A stretch of DNA of 64,000 nt from Thermoplasmata archaeon (GCA_020696345.1 JAEHCK010000008.1:1-64000); one strand, 5' to 3'. Counted from the first letter of the stretch, positions 54,027 through 61,362 are shown. A program made the numbers and translations. Notes: generated by a model not told the origin, from the sequence alone.

Positions 54027-54096
54027 GCCCCGGATCAGTTGTGGTCTGACGATTTCTCGATTACATGTCGAGCGCCGTCCACTAGGCTACTGGGGC
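54027..54096 (-). tRNA. Divergent tRNA-Thr(UGU)-like gene in an operon
   Basis: The minus strand folds into a cloverleaf of 70 nt: acceptor GCCCCAG/CCGGGGC (6 of 7 pairs, one A-C mismatch), D arm GCC-tagtggac-GGC, anticodon arm CTCGA-CATGTAA-TCGAG (5 pairs), and T arm GTCAG-ACCACAA-CTGAT (5 pairs with one G-U). The anticodon is TGT (Thr), the next 3' base is T (U73) and no CCA is encoded. G1-C72, C2-G71, U73 and G35-U36 agree with archaeal Thr identity as I recall it. It departs from normal tRNA at U33, which is A, and at the T loop, which lacks T54, Psi55 and A58. Stems intact plus loops broken argue for retention in a special role rather than decay, but a pseudogene is possible. Confidence 0.65.
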
Positions 54097-54107
54097 AGAA
54101 TTAAATC

Positions 54108-54746
54108 TTATTTCCAAACCCACCTGATTACTTCAAATGCTTCTGCATATTTTGAACCTATCTGAACACCTCTTGTTTTTGCAAGACCCACAATATAATC
54201 GGGTCCGAAGTATCCTTTTCTTTGAAATGATTGTGTACCGTAATATTTCAAAGCTTCATTTTTCTTTTCGATATGCCTTTCTTCCAATGGAATGAAAAAC
54301 GTTGTTCTAACCACAATATTATTCCAAGGCTCTTCATATGCAAGTAAGGTACTACCTCTCCTAAATGCTCTCATTGCCTCTTGAGTAGTGGTTTGGTGAT
54401 CTTGATGTAAATCTTCAGTAGATGGTGTGAAAGTAATCTCCGGAACAATTTCTTTTTTTAATTCTTCAAGTTTCTCGAAAATTTCTTTACGTTGATTTGG
54501 GAAGTTTTTATTTTCAAAATCTAGTATAAAGACATTTTTTTTTGGAATCCCTAGTGATTTTGTGGCTTGAATACACTCCTTCTTTAAAGAATCCTTAGGG
54601 AAATCTTGTGGTATTGCATTCTCACATGCTGAAAGGGCGACATAATATACTTCCTTTCCTTCTTCGATAAATTTCGCAATCGATCCCCCGCAACCCAATT
54701 CACCATCATCAGTATGTGGAGCTAAGATTAGAATTCTTGTGAACAT
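54108..54746 (-). CDS. PIG-L/LmbE family N-deacetylase
   Basis: A 212-residue zinc hydrolase that removes N-acetyl groups from GlcNAc-type sugars (GPI PIG-L, MshB and BshB family). The metal motif is ILAPHTDDGELGCGGSI near residue 6-22 (PHxDD), and the distal His is in FTPSTEDLHQDHQTTTQEAMRAF near 115. The start at the ATG at 54,746 (MFTRILILAPHTDD) gives the usual family length; an upstream in-frame Met lies in a poor context. The stop is 11 nt before the tRNA-like gene and the BshC-like gene follows, so the three form a transcription unit. The obvious analogy is BshB-BshC in bacillithiol synthesis, which also deacetylates an amino sugar before adding an amino acid. Confidence 0.88.
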   Translation of the reverse strand: MFTRILILAPHTDDGELGCGGSIAKFIEEGKEVYYVALSACENAIPQDFPKDSLKKECIQATKSLGIPKKNVFILDFENKNFPNQRKEIFEKLEELKKEIVPEITFTPSTEDLHQDHQTTTQEAMRAFRRGSTLLAYEEPWNNIVVRTTFFIPLEERHIEKKNEALKYYGTQSFQRKGYFGPDYIVGLAKTRGVQIGSKYAEAFEVIRWVWK

Positions 54747-54977
54747 ACAATCGACTTGAGATAAAGTGTTTTGTCGTATAAAGATTTTGGGCGCTGTCCT
54801 AGCTTGCAATAGTTAACTATACTTATTAATACATATCCCAATCGGTGAATAAAATAATGAATTATTCGGGCTCTATCAATAATGAATAATAAGCAATTAA
54901 TTGTAGGGTATAATGTTTATTCATATTACAGAACTTTAACAAAATTTATTTTTTAATTGAGCAATATCTGAACTTCT

Positions 54978-56033
54978 TTATGTTTTCTTTTTATCAGAAT
55001 TCAAATAGGACTCAACAAATTTTTCCATGAATTCTGTTACATCAATTTTATCTTCGATAAGTTTTCGACTCTTTTTCAGCCATTTATTTTTAAGTTTATC
55101 GTCTTCTAAAAGTTCTATAGCCTTTTTTAGTGCCATATTCGGATATTTAAAGGAATATATCAAACCGTATTTTTTTTCCAATTCAATAAAATTACCACAG
55201 TCATTTGGTCCAACATGTGTAGTACACCTAATTGAAGGTGTGCCTAATATACCCGCCTCTGATGCCATCGTTCCAGTTACGCCAAATAACATTGTTGCAT
55301 AGTAGAGAATATCATGCATCTTCTCCGGTGGCGCTTTTAATTTCATTTTTTCGAGTCTTTCAGGAAGGGGGCTTTCCGATGAAATAAATATTTGTCCATA
55401 TTTTTTTAACTTATTAATTATTTGATATTTACTTTTAATGTCAATATCACTATGACCAATATCGTGCATAGCTCGAAATTCACTGAATCTTAAGATAATA
55501 AATTTATCATTTTTACTTAAACCTAGATCATTTAATACCGAAGGATTTGGAGTGAAATAGTTGGGATGTAGATAGGCCAATTCGAAGTAACTATTAAATC
55601 GTACATGCTTTTTCCCAAAATCTTTTCTAAAACAATTTGGAGTGATTATTACATCTGTAAATGGCATATTAAATCTATGTAGGAACGTTGCTACTTCAGT
55701 ATCTTCTAATACAATAAACGGTTTATGAAGTATAGCACTTACATGGGCTAAATTTGGTCCCGAGGGACCCATAAAAATATCAGGTTTAAATCTTATTGCA
55801 TATTTCAGCGTATTATAATCCCATTTAGGAAATAGCAAGAATCTTTTATAAGGTTCTGGTGGGTTTTCACCAACAACTTCATATGGTAAATTAAATTTCT
55901 TTAATAAATATCTAGTTATATCTCTAGGTATTAATACAATCTTGACCTTATGACCTTTTTCTTCTACATTGTGAATGAATTTTTTAAAAATATACACATG
56001 TTTTGGATGTCCCATCCCTATCATTATATTCAT
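54978..56033 (-). CDS. DUF354 family protein (GT-B-like, glycan cluster)
   Basis: A 351-residue protein of the DUF354 group (COG1817), a UDP-GlcNAc 2-epimerase/GT-B-related family found in archaeal surface clusters. It has IMIGMGHPKHVYIFKKF at the start, PDIFMGPSGPNLAHVSAILHKPFIVLEDTE near residue 88-118, FIILRFSEFRAMHDIGHSDI near 195 and YYATMLFGVTGTMASEAGILGTPSIRCTT near 254. The GTMASEAxxLGTP motif is the nucleotide-sugar site. It likely makes or transfers an amino sugar. It is 230 bp upstream of the PIG-L gene and may feed it. A 5' fragment of a second member of this family lies at 56,187. Confidence 0.85.
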   Translation of the reverse strand: MNIMIGMGHPKHVYIFKKFIHNVEEKGHKVKIVLIPRDITRYLLKKFNLPYEVVGENPPEPYKRFLLFPKWDYNTLKYAIRFKPDIFMGPSGPNLAHVSAILHKPFIVLEDTEVATFLHRFNMPFTDVIITPNCFRKDFGKKHVRFNSYFELAYLHPNYFTPNPSVLNDLGLSKNDKFIILRFSEFRAMHDIGHSDIDIKSKYQIINKLKKYGQIFISSESPLPERLEKMKLKAPPEKMHDILYYATMLFGVTGTMASEAGILGTPSIRCTTHVGPNDCGNFIELEKKYGLIYSFKYPNMALKKAIELLEDDKLKNKWLKKSRKLIEDKIDVTEFMEKFVESYLNSDKKKT

Positions 56034-56186
56034 ATTTCTTCTCCAAATTATTTTAAATAAATCATTGATGTTTAATTTTCTATTTATTAATTATTTAGTT
56101 TATTTACCTTTTAATCATCTTACTGTATATATTTGGGTTCGTATAAGACCACAGATTCTCCACCTATAATTGTTTTCATGTTTTGG

Positions 56187-56312
56187 TTAATGCAATTTAC
56201 GGTTAAGAAGAATACTTTTTTCTTTTTTATGTCCTTTACGTTTTAAGCTCCATATCGTGTTCTTGAAAAGATGAACGTGCGCAGGATGTGCAACACTAAT
56301 CATTATTTTCAT
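56187..56312 (-). pseudogene. 5' fragment of a second DUF354 gene
   Basis: The minus strand from the ATG at 56,312 encodes MKIMISVAHPAHVHLFKNTI and WSLKRKGHKKEKSI, then a stop at 56,187. It is very like the start of the intact gene (MNIMIGMGHPKHVYIFKKFI). Only ~40 codons remain, so a whole gene was cut off. The ATG overlaps the end of the acyltransferase gene at 56,296, as in a coupled operon. Confidence 0.75.
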
Positions 56313-56772
56313 TATCAACCTCCACCCGCTTTATTATCTTTGCAGGAATGCCTGCAACCATGGTATATGGGGGAACGTCTTTCATCACGAGAGACCCGGC
56401 ACCAACTATAGAGTATTTTCCAATGGTGACACCAGGAAAAATCATCGAGTGCATTGCACACCAAGCATCATGTTCAATATGAACTTTTCCAATTTTTACA
56501 ACATCTGGAAAATATTTTGTTAACTTTGAATTATTAGGATTTGATGATAAAGTTATACTTGCCCCAATTGAAGCTCTATCTTCAATTGTTAATAAATGTT
56601 CTTCACCCAAATGACAAAATAATTCCCAACATGGCGCTAAGTAAACATCTTTCCCCACAGCAGCTCCTGCTGCTCGGAGAAATATGACTCTTAAGCGATT
56701 GGGAAGCCATGGAGATTTACTGAGATTACGATAAATTTTTTTTCTTATTTTGATTATAATATTTAATGTCAA
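56296..56772 (-). CDS. Left-handed beta-helix acetyltransferase (WcaF-like)
   Basis: A 158-residue hexapeptide transferase. It has AAGAAVGKDVYLAPCWELF near residue 34, HLGEEHLLTIEDRASIGASITLSSNPNNS near 52 and IEHDAWCAMHSMIFPGVTIGKYSIVGAGSLVMKDVPPYTMVAGIPAKIIKRV near 98-148. The His-Asp-x-Trp region is the active site of galactoside-type O-acetyltransferases. The TTG start has a ggaggaa site about 9 nt upstream. It probably acetylates a sugar hydroxyl. Confidence 0.85.
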   Translation of the reverse strand: MTLNIIIKIRKKIYRNLSKSPWLPNRLRVIFLRAAGAAVGKDVYLAPCWELFCHLGEEHLLTIEDRASIGASITLSSNPNNSKLTKYFPDVVKIGKVHIEHDAWCAMHSMIFPGVTIGKYSIVGAGSLVMKDVPPYTMVAGIPAKIIKRVEVDNENND

Positions 56773-56900
56773 TTTCTTTTTCCTCCACTATAAAGCAATT
56801 GCCACTTAATCCTCATTTCTTTTTAATGTTGTTCATATCCTTATGAAAATACTAAAGTAAAGCTTTCTCTAATATTTACTTCTTTTTCATTGCGAGGACA

Positions 56901-57926
56901 TTATTTCATCTTTTTTATTATCTTCAATCCCATTTTAGCAATCTTCATTTTGGTCTTTTTAAGTACATTGTGATATCTACCATAGTTGATTAATATTCCA
57001 CCAAACCTTATTTTCCAATCTCTTACACCATATTCTACATTTGGTTTTCCAGCACCCATAAAATTAAATGATTTATAACCATTCTTTTGTCCATGAATTA
57101 AAATATTCCACAGCAAGAATTCATTTGGATAGTATGTGACATACTCATTGATATCTCCTGCATACCAATCGTAGACCATATCTTTATAATATAATTCCAG
57201 CCGACCTCCAATAAATTTCCCATTTAATTCTGCTAAATAATAATTAGCCATTCCTTTCAATACTAAATGATCATAAATAATATCGAAAAAAGATATATTT
57301 GATAGAGGCACTTTTGCATCTTTATATGTCTCTTTTAGCATCTCATAAAAATATTTTATTTTATCTTTATTATCTATTTCTATAAATTCCATTTTATTTG
57401 CTATTGCTTTTTTTATTGCCCTCCTTTTATCCTTTTTCATGTTTCTCATTAACTCTTCTTCCGTTTTTGTGAGATCAATACGTATGTTTAGATGATCTTC
57501 ATATTCATAACCGTTCTGTTCAAAGAATGGTTTGAAATCTGAAGTGTCCCAAATGTTTCTGAATTGCATATATATTGCTTTCTTTTTTGCGATTCTATTT
57601 TGCTCTTTTAATATAAGATTCAAAACCTCAATTTTTTCTTTTTCCCTAAGATCGTCTTTTATTAAAGGACTGCCCCATGTGACACACCTCGATGTCAGAC
57701 CTCCAAATGGGCCACTGAACTCCCGTTGAATAACTGAGACCAAAATTCCTACAATATCCCTTTTATCATCGACCACAGCAACGAACAAAGGATCGAAGTT
57801 CTTTGTATTTTTATACACTTCGTACATTTCTGGCGTTTGAAATATATTTCCATTTGAGTGATTAAATACGAATTTTGCCCATTCATTTTTATTTACATTC
57901 TCAATGTCTATTTTACTCAATTCCAT
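56901..57926 (-). CDS. FemAB-like aminoacyl/acyltransferase (GNAT pair)
   Basis: A 341-residue protein with two GNAT folds like FemA/FemX/MurM, which add amino acids from aminoacyl-tRNA to peptidoglycan precursors. It has NGNIFQTPEMYEVY near residue 25, SGPFGGLTSRCVTWGSPLI near 71, DLTKTEEELMRNMKKDKRRAIKKA near 150 and YYLAELNGKFIGGRLELYYKDMVYDWYAGDINEYVTYYPNEFLLWNILIHG near 225-275. The NFMGAGKPNVEYGVRDWKIRFGG end near 288 has the family F-x-G-G motif. Archaea lack murein, so the acceptor is probably a surface glycan. The start has gagga upstream. A donor aminoacyl-tRNA is plausible given the tRNA-like gene 3 kb away. Confidence 0.82.
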   Translation of the reverse strand: MELSKIDIENVNKNEWAKFVFNHSNGNIFQTPEMYEVYKNTKNFDPLFVAVVDDKRDIVGILVSVIQREFSGPFGGLTSRCVTWGSPLIKDDLREKEKIEVLNLILKEQNRIAKKKAIYMQFRNIWDTSDFKPFFEQNGYEYEDHLNIRIDLTKTEEELMRNMKKDKRRAIKKAIANKMEFIEIDNKDKIKYFYEMLKETYKDAKVPLSNISFFDIIYDHLVLKGMANYYLAELNGKFIGGRLELYYKDMVYDWYAGDINEYVTYYPNEFLLWNILIHGQKNGYKSFNFMGAGKPNVEYGVRDWKIRFGGILINYGRYHNVLKKTKMKIAKMGLKIIKKMK

Positions 57927-58059
57927 TAAACATTCCTCTCTTCCTATACCATTTTATTTGACTTAGTTTAAAAAATCCGTCAAATGATTTTCAGTATGAA
58001 CATGAAGATCTATTAATATCATATTCTCATCTAGCTATCGTTTGGTTTTTACTGTAGCT

Positions 58060-58833
58060 TTATTTATTTTTTATTTTTTTTAATATCAGTTCTTTACCAA
58101 TATTTTTTATATTTTGGGCTATTAATTCTTTTAACCACTCATCTGATTTTACACTCCAACGCTGTGGATGGACTAAAACTATTATTTTTTTAAATTTTTT
58201 CGACAATATAAATTTTATTAGATCATTAGTACTTTTTATTGTTTTTTCACAAACTAGAGAATTATTTACAAAATCACGAATTGAACCTTTATCACACCAA
58301 GTTCGACCAGTATCGGTGAAATATCCTATTTCATTATAATCAATAGAAAGATATGGTTCCCCTATTATTCCATATTTTTTAAAATCATGTTTTTTCCATA
58401 GATCACTATTATTCCATTTACTCAAAGGACTGCCATGCATGCATATTGTGGTAATATTTGTAATTTTCCGTAATTGTTTCAAATCTTTTTTAAATAATTG
58501 CAACGCTTTTTTAAGATCTCCCTTTGTTTGTGTTAGATCTTCATAATGATAACCGATTTCATGACCTAGGTCTGAAATCTTTTTAATAATATTTTGGTTG
58601 AAAACCTCAGGGATTGTTCTGAAATAATATGTAGATGAAATATTCAAAGATCTTTCAAGCTGTGCCATTGCCAAAGCGTTTTCTGGTAATTTATCTACAT
58701 CATGACGAAGAATTATGAATCTTTTATGATCGGGTTCCTTAAAATAATCTTTCAGTCGAATAATTGGATAATTTGATTTTTTAATGGTTTTACATAATTC
58801 TTCATACTTCCTCAGTGTAAAATCTAAACTCAT
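58060..58833 (-). CDS. Polysaccharide-deacetylase-like protein (NodB-homology fold)
   Basis: A 257-residue protein of the polysaccharide deacetylase superfamily. The metal motif is FIILRHDVDKLPENA near residue 40, LGHEIGYHYEDLTQT near 92 carries the His-x3-His, MHGSP near 130 and IIVLVHPQRWSV near 220 complete the active site. The likely role is N-deacetylation of a surface glycan. The ATG at 58,833 has gagg about 8 nt upstream. It closes the right end of the leftward glycan block. Confidence 0.82.
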   Translation of the reverse strand: MSLDFTLRKYEELCKTIKKSNYPIIRLKDYFKEPDHKRFIILRHDVDKLPENALAMAQLERSLNISSTYYFRTIPEVFNQNIIKKISDLGHEIGYHYEDLTQTKGDLKKALQLFKKDLKQLRKITNITTICMHGSPLSKWNNSDLWKKHDFKKYGIIGEPYLSIDYNEIGYFTDTGRTWCDKGSIRDFVNNSLVCEKTIKSTNDLIKFILSKKFKKIIVLVHPQRWSVKSDEWLKELIAQNIKNIGKELILKKIKNK

Positions 58834-59043
58834 CACCAATCCTCGGTTAATTATTTATAGTGAATAAATTAAGAATTTAAATATTCTTCTATTAATAAGA
58901 TAAAGGTATGGGTCAAGGGCTAGTATATTGTAGATAAAATGGGGGGTAATATTTTAGATAACAGCATCACCTATTAGATCGATTCCCAACCACCTAACCC
59001 TCAACCCTTTCCTTTTCTATCAAGATCATTTTGATTGAAAAAT
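58834..59043. other. Right edge of the glycan island, no gene
   Basis: AT-rich spacer, likely holding the promoter of the leftward deacetylase gene. I see no repeat copies or coding region here. Confidence 0.4.
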
Positions 59044-59199
59044 TTATTTCTTAGTAATTTTTCTCAATTCCATCTTTAATAGCGCGATCTGGCCTTCTTT
59101 GGATGCACGTGCTTCCGAATTTGTGAGCAAGTTCAATTGATCTTGCTGTAGTGCGATCTGTGCCTCCAGCCATTTAGCGAAGTCTCTATTTTGAGGCAA
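59044..59199 (-). CDS. Small protein, 51 residues
   Basis: The minus strand carries a TTG start preceded by a strong ggggagat ribosome binding site. The product begins MPQNRDFAKWLEAQIALQQD and ends KMELRKITKK. It is entirely helical and polar with heptad-like spacing of Leu, suggesting a small coiled coil. I do not recognise it. The strong site and clean codon pattern make it a better candidate than most short frames. Confidence 0.6.
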   Translation of the reverse strand: MPQNRDFAKWLEAQIALQQDQLNLLTNSEARASKEGQIALLKMELRKITKK

Positions 59200-59542
59200 T
59201 GTATCTCCCCCTGGTTTTTATATATATGCTAATATAATATTCAAATATTAAAACCTTGCGGAAATATTAGTAAATAGTTATTACAGGTTTAGATATGTAT
59301 GCATTTATACTTTTATCCCTTTGAGTTCATATATACCTCAACAATTATATATTTATGCCCTTATTACCGGATATGCTAACCGGGAAACCGGGCTCACTCA
59401 ATAAAAAATGTATTGATGTGGTTAGGGATGTGGGATTTGCACGTTTCTTGAAGATATCGTTGAAAATCACTTGTGGGATTTGAGTTGCTGGGTTAATAGC
59501 ATTTACTTTTTATAAATTCAGTTTTCAAACGGAAACTTTTTG
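59200..59542. other. Spacer without a gene
   Basis: AT-rich at the start (promoter region of the 51-residue gene), then mixed. No gene or known repeat is visible. Confidence 0.35.
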
Positions 59543-59624
59543 ACGGTTACTTGCGCTGGCTTACCCCTCGCAAAAAGTTTTACGGTCATCCCAAAACTCG
59601 GGGATAAGCCTGCTCAGTAACCGT
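59543..59624. repeat. Long imperfect hairpin, candidate structured element
   Basis: The outer arms acggttact (59,543-59,551) and agtaaccgt (59,616-59,624) pair perfectly over 9 bp. Inside, ggcttacccc pairs with ggggataagcc with one bulged A (10 bp). About 32 nt form the loop. Just downstream is a small gacc-ttc-ggtc hairpin. It may be a structured RNA, a terminator or a small inverted-repeat mobile remnant. Confidence 0.55.
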
Positions 59625-59689
59625 TTATCTCTGACCTTCGGTCTTATCTACTTCACAAAAAGTTTCACCGCATCAGCCTTTTTGTTTCT

Positions 59690-59820
59690 CTCCACCCATC
59701 CCCCAACGATCGTAAACAATAATGCATTGCAGTGATCCCCAAACGATTCCAAACAATAATGCATTACAGTGGTCCCCCCTCCCCAAGTGGTTTGATTTGA
59801 AGGTTCAGTGAAACGGTCGA
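59690..59820 (+). repeat. ~140-bp dispersed repeat, third copy
   Basis: The stretch cccccaacgatcgtaaacaa ... gtggtcccccctccccaagtgg ... aaacggtcg matches 3,765-3,908 and the inverse of 1,776-1,926. The short tagacgtcataaaaaaatt motif follows at 59,830-59,849. Confidence 0.7.
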
Positions 59821-59877
59821 AATATTCCAATAGACGTCATAAAAAAATTTATCTACAATCACCATATTCTTTCTCCC

Positions 59878-60438
59878 ATGGCTACCAGGTTCAACAAACG
59901 CTCCATGTTTTATCTAGGACTCGTCATATTTGCCGCGGCGGTAATATTTCTAGCTTACATCCTATACCTTGGCCCGCACACAAAAATTTCCGAAACTACT
60001 ACAAAAGTCATCTATGACCACCCAAACGGCCCGGAATTATCAGATATTGAACCTGGTGATAAACTCGAGCTCAATTTCGAATCCACCAAACCTGTCAACG
60101 TAATTCTTATGAAAAAAGAGGATGCCGGTAAATATTTTACATTGGAGGATTTTTCTGTTGAGCACTATGATCTTGCAGCGGGAGAATCCACGGGTGGGTA
60201 CTTTGAGCATACATTCAAAAGCTCGGGCACCTGGAAAGTGTATTTCGAAAACCCGAACCCTCCGCCCAGCACCACACCGAAAGTAAAATACTGGGGCAAG
60301 ATCATAAAAGAAGATGAGACGCCCACATCTTATTATCTCAACATAACCACTTCCGTGATCTTAATGGTTCTTGGCCTGGCTCTGGTTATATCTTCTATAA
60401 GAAGACCGAGAAATGCTGAGAGGGGTAAAAAAAATTAG
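59878..60438 (+). CDS. Two-helix membrane protein with an emp24/GOLD-like beta domain
   Basis: A 186-residue protein. Residues ~10-30 are a transmembrane helix (MFYLGLVIFAAAVIFLAYILYL). The external domain (residues ~40-150) has beta-strands with KLELNFESTKPVNVILMKKEDAGKYF and GTWKVYFENPNPPPS, wording that recalls the GOLD/emp24 fold. Residues ~157-175 form the second helix (TTSVILMVLGLALVISSI), followed by a basic tail. The function is unknown. The start is preceded by tttctccc-type sequence, not a clear ribosome binding site. Confidence 0.68.
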   Translation: MATRFNKRSMFYLGLVIFAAAVIFLAYILYLGPHTKISETTTKVIYDHPNGPELSDIEPGDKLELNFESTKPVNVILMKKEDAGKYFTLEDFSVEHYDLAAGESTGGYFEHTFKSSGTWKVYFENPNPPPSTTPKVKYWGKIIKEDETPTSYYLNITTSVILMVLGLALVISSIRRPRNAERGKKN

Positions 60439-60462
60439 CTGGATCTATGATGGGGCGTCATC

Positions 60463-60841
60463 GAGATGGCAGGATGTTCTATATGTCGTTGAGATGGCAG
60501 GACGTGGGATATGTCGTTGAGATTTCAGGACGTGGGATATGTCGTTGAGATGGCAGGATGTTGTATATGTCGTTGAGATGGCAGGATGTTGTATATGTCG
60601 TTGAGATGGCAGGATGTTCTATATGTCGTTGAGATGGCAGGATGTTCTATATATCGTTGAGATGGCAGGATGTTCTATATATCGTTGAGATGGCAGGATG
60701 TTCTATATGTCGTTGAGATGGCAGGATGTTCTAAATGTCACTGAGATGGCAGGATGTTCTATATGTCGTTGAGATTTCAGGACGTGGGATATGTCGTTGA
60801 GATGGCAGGATGTTCTACATGTCGTAGAGATTTCGGGATGC
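60463..60841 (+). repeat. 28-bp tandem array, locus 3, forward half (about 13.5 units)
   Basis: Units read gagatggcaggatgttctat followed by atgtcgtt, with variants ggacgtgggat, gttgtat and tctatata. This is the longest array in the window. It begins about 25 bp after the stop codon at 60,438 and points toward an inverted partner array at 60,869-61,020. Confidence 0.9.
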
Positions 60842-60868
60842 ACAAATGAATTAACAATAATAAATCAG

Positions 60869-61020
60869 ACATCCTAACAATTAATCGAAACGTAGAACAT
60901 CCTAATAATAAATCGAAACGTAGAACATCCTAATAATAAATCGAAACGTAGAACATCCTAACAATGAATCGATACGTCCAACATCCTAATAATAAATCGA
61001 AACGTCCAACTTCCCATCAA
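60869..61020 (-). repeat. 28-bp tandem array, locus 3, inverted half (about 5.5 units)
   Basis: Units read acatcctaataataaatcga followed by aacgtaga, each 28 bp. Reverse-complemented, they carry the same (t)aggatgttcta(cg)tttcg core in the same phase as the forward half. The array ends about 15 bp before the leftward gene at 61,036. Confidence 0.9.
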
Positions 61021-61035
61021 ATTATTATATAATTT

Positions 61036-61362
61036 TTAATCCTTCTTCGATTCGTCTTTCGTTTCTACTTCTGACTTTGGTTTGGCCTCGGGTTTAGCCT
61101 CGGGTTTAGCCTCGGGTTCAGGCTCGGGTTCCGGCTCTGGCTCGGGAAGTGGATAAGTGCTCTTTAATTCGAACGTCTTTTGAATTATCGATTCCGAGAT
61201 AGTTAAGGAGTTCATTATCTGGTATAAGTGAAATTTCTTGTTTTTCTTGGGCGAACTGATATCGTTCGCATCGATCTCGGCATCTTTCAGATTATTATAT
61301 CCCGCGATCATCTTGCCATCTTCGGTGGTAATTATAAATTTCATCTCTTTGGTTTCCAACAT
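61036..61362 (-). CDS. Hypothetical protein with Pro/Glu/Lys-repeat C-terminus
   Basis: A 108-residue protein. The first 65 residues are mixed (MKFIITTEDGKMIAGYNNLKDAEIDANDI), and the rest is a low-complexity tail (PEPEPEPEPEPEAKPEAK) ending in charged residues. The tail is repetitive in DNA and probably unfolded. No membrane helix or signal peptide is seen. It is convergent, across the 28-bp arrays, with the membrane protein at 59,878. The upstream ATG may have a weak site. The function is unknown. Confidence 0.65.
   Translation of the reverse strand: MLETKEMKFIITTEDGKMIAGYNNLKDAEIDANDISSPKKNKKFHLYQIMNSLTISESIIQKTFELKSTYPLPEPEPEPEPEPEAKPEAKPEAKPKSEVETKDESKKD

Noticed and set aside
54027-54096. 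The same tRNA read on the plus strand
   Set aside because: On that strand position 8 would be A instead of T, the T arm would not form, and the anticodon (ACA) would be abnormal. The minus-strand fold is clearly better.
60463-61020. CRISPR array
   Set aside because: The 28-bp units are directly adjacent with no unique spacers, and no cas genes are in the window.
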